From: Bacteroidota bacterium
GTDB lineage: Bacteria; Bacteroidota; Bacteroidia; Chitinophagales; Chitinophagaceae
Assembly: GCA_023436685.1 (NCBI GenBank)
Contig: JAEZIL010000276.1
Location: forward strand, 1 to 6,947
Length of the DNA stretch: 6,947 nt
Direction of reading: 5' to 3'
A program made the position numbers and the translations under genes. Of this stretch, positions 5,454 to 6,947 are shown in pieces. Positions within the stretch are counted from its first letter, which is position 1; each line of letters begins with the position of its first letter. The notes under the pieces are model-generated. The model was not told where the DNA came from. It was given only the letters and a program-made list of their open reading frames with translations, and ran no database searches.

Positions 5454-6947
5454 ATGAAAAAATATACATCGCAATTACTATTGGCATTTGTGTTGTTGTG
5501 TAGTGCTTTAATGAGCCCCCAAAAGGCAAAAGCATCGCACGCTGCAGGTGCCGAAATAGTGTATGAGTACATTAGCGGCAATACCTATCGCTTTATCGTT
5601 AAATTCTACCGCGACTGTGATGGTATCCCTACACCTACGGCATTCCAGGTATGTTTTCACAACCCATGTACCGGTGCCACCTTTAGTACCCAGGCCGACC
5701 TGTACACCGGTCTGATTCCGAATTCTAACCCTTCATTGCCACCTGTGCCAAATGGTACACCTGTTTCGGCTGGTTGTTCCGATTCGGCTACCAGGTGCGA
5801 TGACCCATCTTCTGTAATTAAAGGTTACCAGGAATGGTGGTATGTAGTTACCCAAGACCTGGACGATACCTGTAATGCATGGAGGATAGGTATTTCAGAA
5901 AGTGCCCGTAACGTAGGCCAGCTGAATATACCTTCAGATAACCTGTATGTTGAAACCACATTTGACAATGACTATGCGCCGGGCAACAACTCGCCTTATT
6001 TCGCGGTTAAGCCAATACCTTTCTGCTGCGAGGGCCAGGCTTTCAGCTATAACAACCTTGCTACCGATCCTGATGGTGACTCTTTGTCCCACAAAATGAT
6101 CATACCGCTTAACAACGGTGCAGGTAGCTGTGACCAGCCATTGAGCGCGGTAACGCCTTTCGTGCTGACCCCGCCTATCAATGCACTGAACAACCCGCTG
6201 CCAAGTAATAACACTTTCGTTCTATCGGCTACTACCGGCCAAATGAACTTCACACCCAGCACAGCAGGTTTTGCAACCATTACAGAGCTGGTGGAAGAAT
6301 GGCGCAACGGCCATAAGATTGGTAGTGTAATGCGCGATATGCAGGTACAGATACTGCCTTCTCCATGTTCGGGTGTGCCTATTAATCCAGTTGCCAGCAT
6401 TGGTACACCTACCGGTGGTGCATGGACAGGTACCCGCTTTGAAGGTTGCGTGGAACAAACCCTGAGCTTCCAGTTCAATGGCTCTTCTACTGCTGGAGAT
6501 GCCGTATTGATAGCACGTGATAACCACAGTAGTACCGGTGTATTCCCTCCGGGTAATAATGTAACTGTTACCTATACAGGCCAAAGAACCAAAAATGTTG
6601 TAGGTACCTTTACCTGGACCCCTACAGCTACAATGTCAGGTTCTTATAATATGCTGATCACTATTACTGACTCTACCTGCCGCCCTCCGGGTATCCTGTA
6701 CAACAGCTTCCAAACTGTTGAGATCTTTATATGGCCCCCAACAGAAGCGTTTAAAGATACAGCGATATGCCCCGGCGATATAGCTTCGCTGGCTGCGATA
6801 GGTGGTGGCGATTTTGAATGGACCGTATTGAGCGGCACACCGGGATCACTGACCCCTGCCGTAGGCCCTAACGTTACCGCATCGCCTGCAGTACCAACCG
6901 TTTACCAGGTTGAATCTAAACTGACAGACTTCTGTGCCCGCAATAAA
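5454..6947 (+). CDS. Partial large secreted multi-domain surface protein, SHAAGAEI N-terminus (3' end beyond right edge)
   Basis: The frame is open from ATG 5454 through the last base, 498 codons, so the C-terminus is missing. Residues 1-27 form a signal peptide (KK, hydrophobic core QLLLAFVLLCSALM, then KAKA before SHAAGAEI). SHAAGAEIVYEY followed by YRFIVKFYRDCDG (45-57) resembles the N-terminal module of long Bacteroidota surface proteins. A second beta-rich module at about 186-300 carries TDPDGDSL (204-211), a calcium-binding-like loop, and ends VMRDMQVQIL. A third module at about 310-427 has the similar ending FTWTPTATMSGSYNMLITITD. An Ig/PKD-like domain begins near 434 (DTAICPGD). The mature part contains 14 cysteines, suggesting disulfides outside the cytoplasm. 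Relatives often end in a type IX secretion or gliding-motility C-terminal domain; that part is outside the window, so the export route is inference. No enzymatic motif is visible. About half its threonines use ACC, consistent with strong expression. Confidence 0.85.
   Translation, partial: MKKYTSQLLLAFVLLCSALMSPQKAKASHAAGAEIVYEYISGNTYRFIVKFYRDCDGIPTPTAFQVCFHNPCTGATFSTQADLYTGLIPNSNPSLPPVPNGTPVSAGCSDSATRCDDPSSVIKGYQEWWYVVTQDLDDTCNAWRIGISESARNVGQLNIPSDNLYVETTFDNDYAPGNNSPYFAVKPIPFCCEGQAFSYNNLATDPDGDSLSHKMIIPLNNGAGSCDQPLSAVTPFVLTPPINALNNPLPSNNTFVLSATTGQMNFTPSTAGFATITELVEEWRNGHKIGSVMRDMQVQILPSPCSGVPINPVASIGTPTGGAWTGTRFEGCVEQTLSFQFNGSSTAGDAVLIARDNHSSTGVFPPGNNVTVTYTGQRTKNVVGTFTWTPTATMSGSYNMLITITDSTCRPPGILYNSFQTVEIFIWPPTEAFKDTAICPGDIASLAAIGGGDFEWTVLSGTPGSLTPAVGPNVTASPAVPTVYQVESKLTDFCARNK

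Noticed and set aside
6047..6838. Minus-strand open frames opposite the surface-protein gene
   Set aside because: They overlap a frame with a signal peptide and recognisable domain motifs that is open over all 498 codons, and they have no motifs of their own.

Overview
The window looks like a chromosomal segment from a member of the Bacteroidota, probably the Chitinophagia/Sphingobacteriia side of the phylum. Three things point there. A textbook Bacteroidetes promoter (TTG, 19 bp spacer, TATATTTG) sits upstream of the last gene. That gene encodes a secreted protein whose mature start is SHAAGAEI, an N-terminus I associate with large Bacteroidota surface proteins. There is also a LysM plus double-psi beta-barrel protein of the Bacteroidota type. 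Composition is moderately AT-rich and genes are tightly packed. I see no tRNA, rRNA, CRISPR array, insertion sequence or phage gene.

Layout. (1) 1-326, minus strand: the 5' part of an unrecognised exported protein that runs off the left edge. (2) 327-591: a divergent intergenic region. It holds a candidate promoter for the leftward gene, a set of GTTAAC-type repeats spaced 11, 22 and 22 bp apart, and candidate promoters for purB. (3) 592-3293: purB (adenylosuccinate lyase) followed with a 1-bp stop/start overlap by an RsmF-like m5C RNA methyltransferase. The methyltransferase coding sequence carries a perfect 13-bp inverted repeat. (4) 3338-4261: an exported protein with two LysM domains and an RlpA-like barrel that seems to lack the acidic catalytic residue. 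(5) 4322-5344: a family 9 (heptosyltransferase-like) glycosyltransferase. (6) 5454-6947: the first 498 codons of a large, cysteine-rich, multi-domain secreted protein that runs off the right edge.

Functionally the window mixes housekeeping (purine synthesis, RNA modification) with cell-envelope functions (peptidoglycan binding, lipopolysaccharide or other glycan assembly, surface protein). purB and the methyltransferase are probably one transcription unit. The LysM and glycosyltransferase genes follow on the same strand after 44 and 60 bp and may be co-transcribed or have their own promoters. The surface-protein gene has its own strong promoter. Its threonine codon use (about half ACC) differs sharply from the glycosyltransferase beside it (no ACC), which fits high expression.

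I found no clearly new multi-gene system. The observations most worth following are the phased repeats between the divergent genes, the intragenic hairpin, and the two incomplete edge genes.
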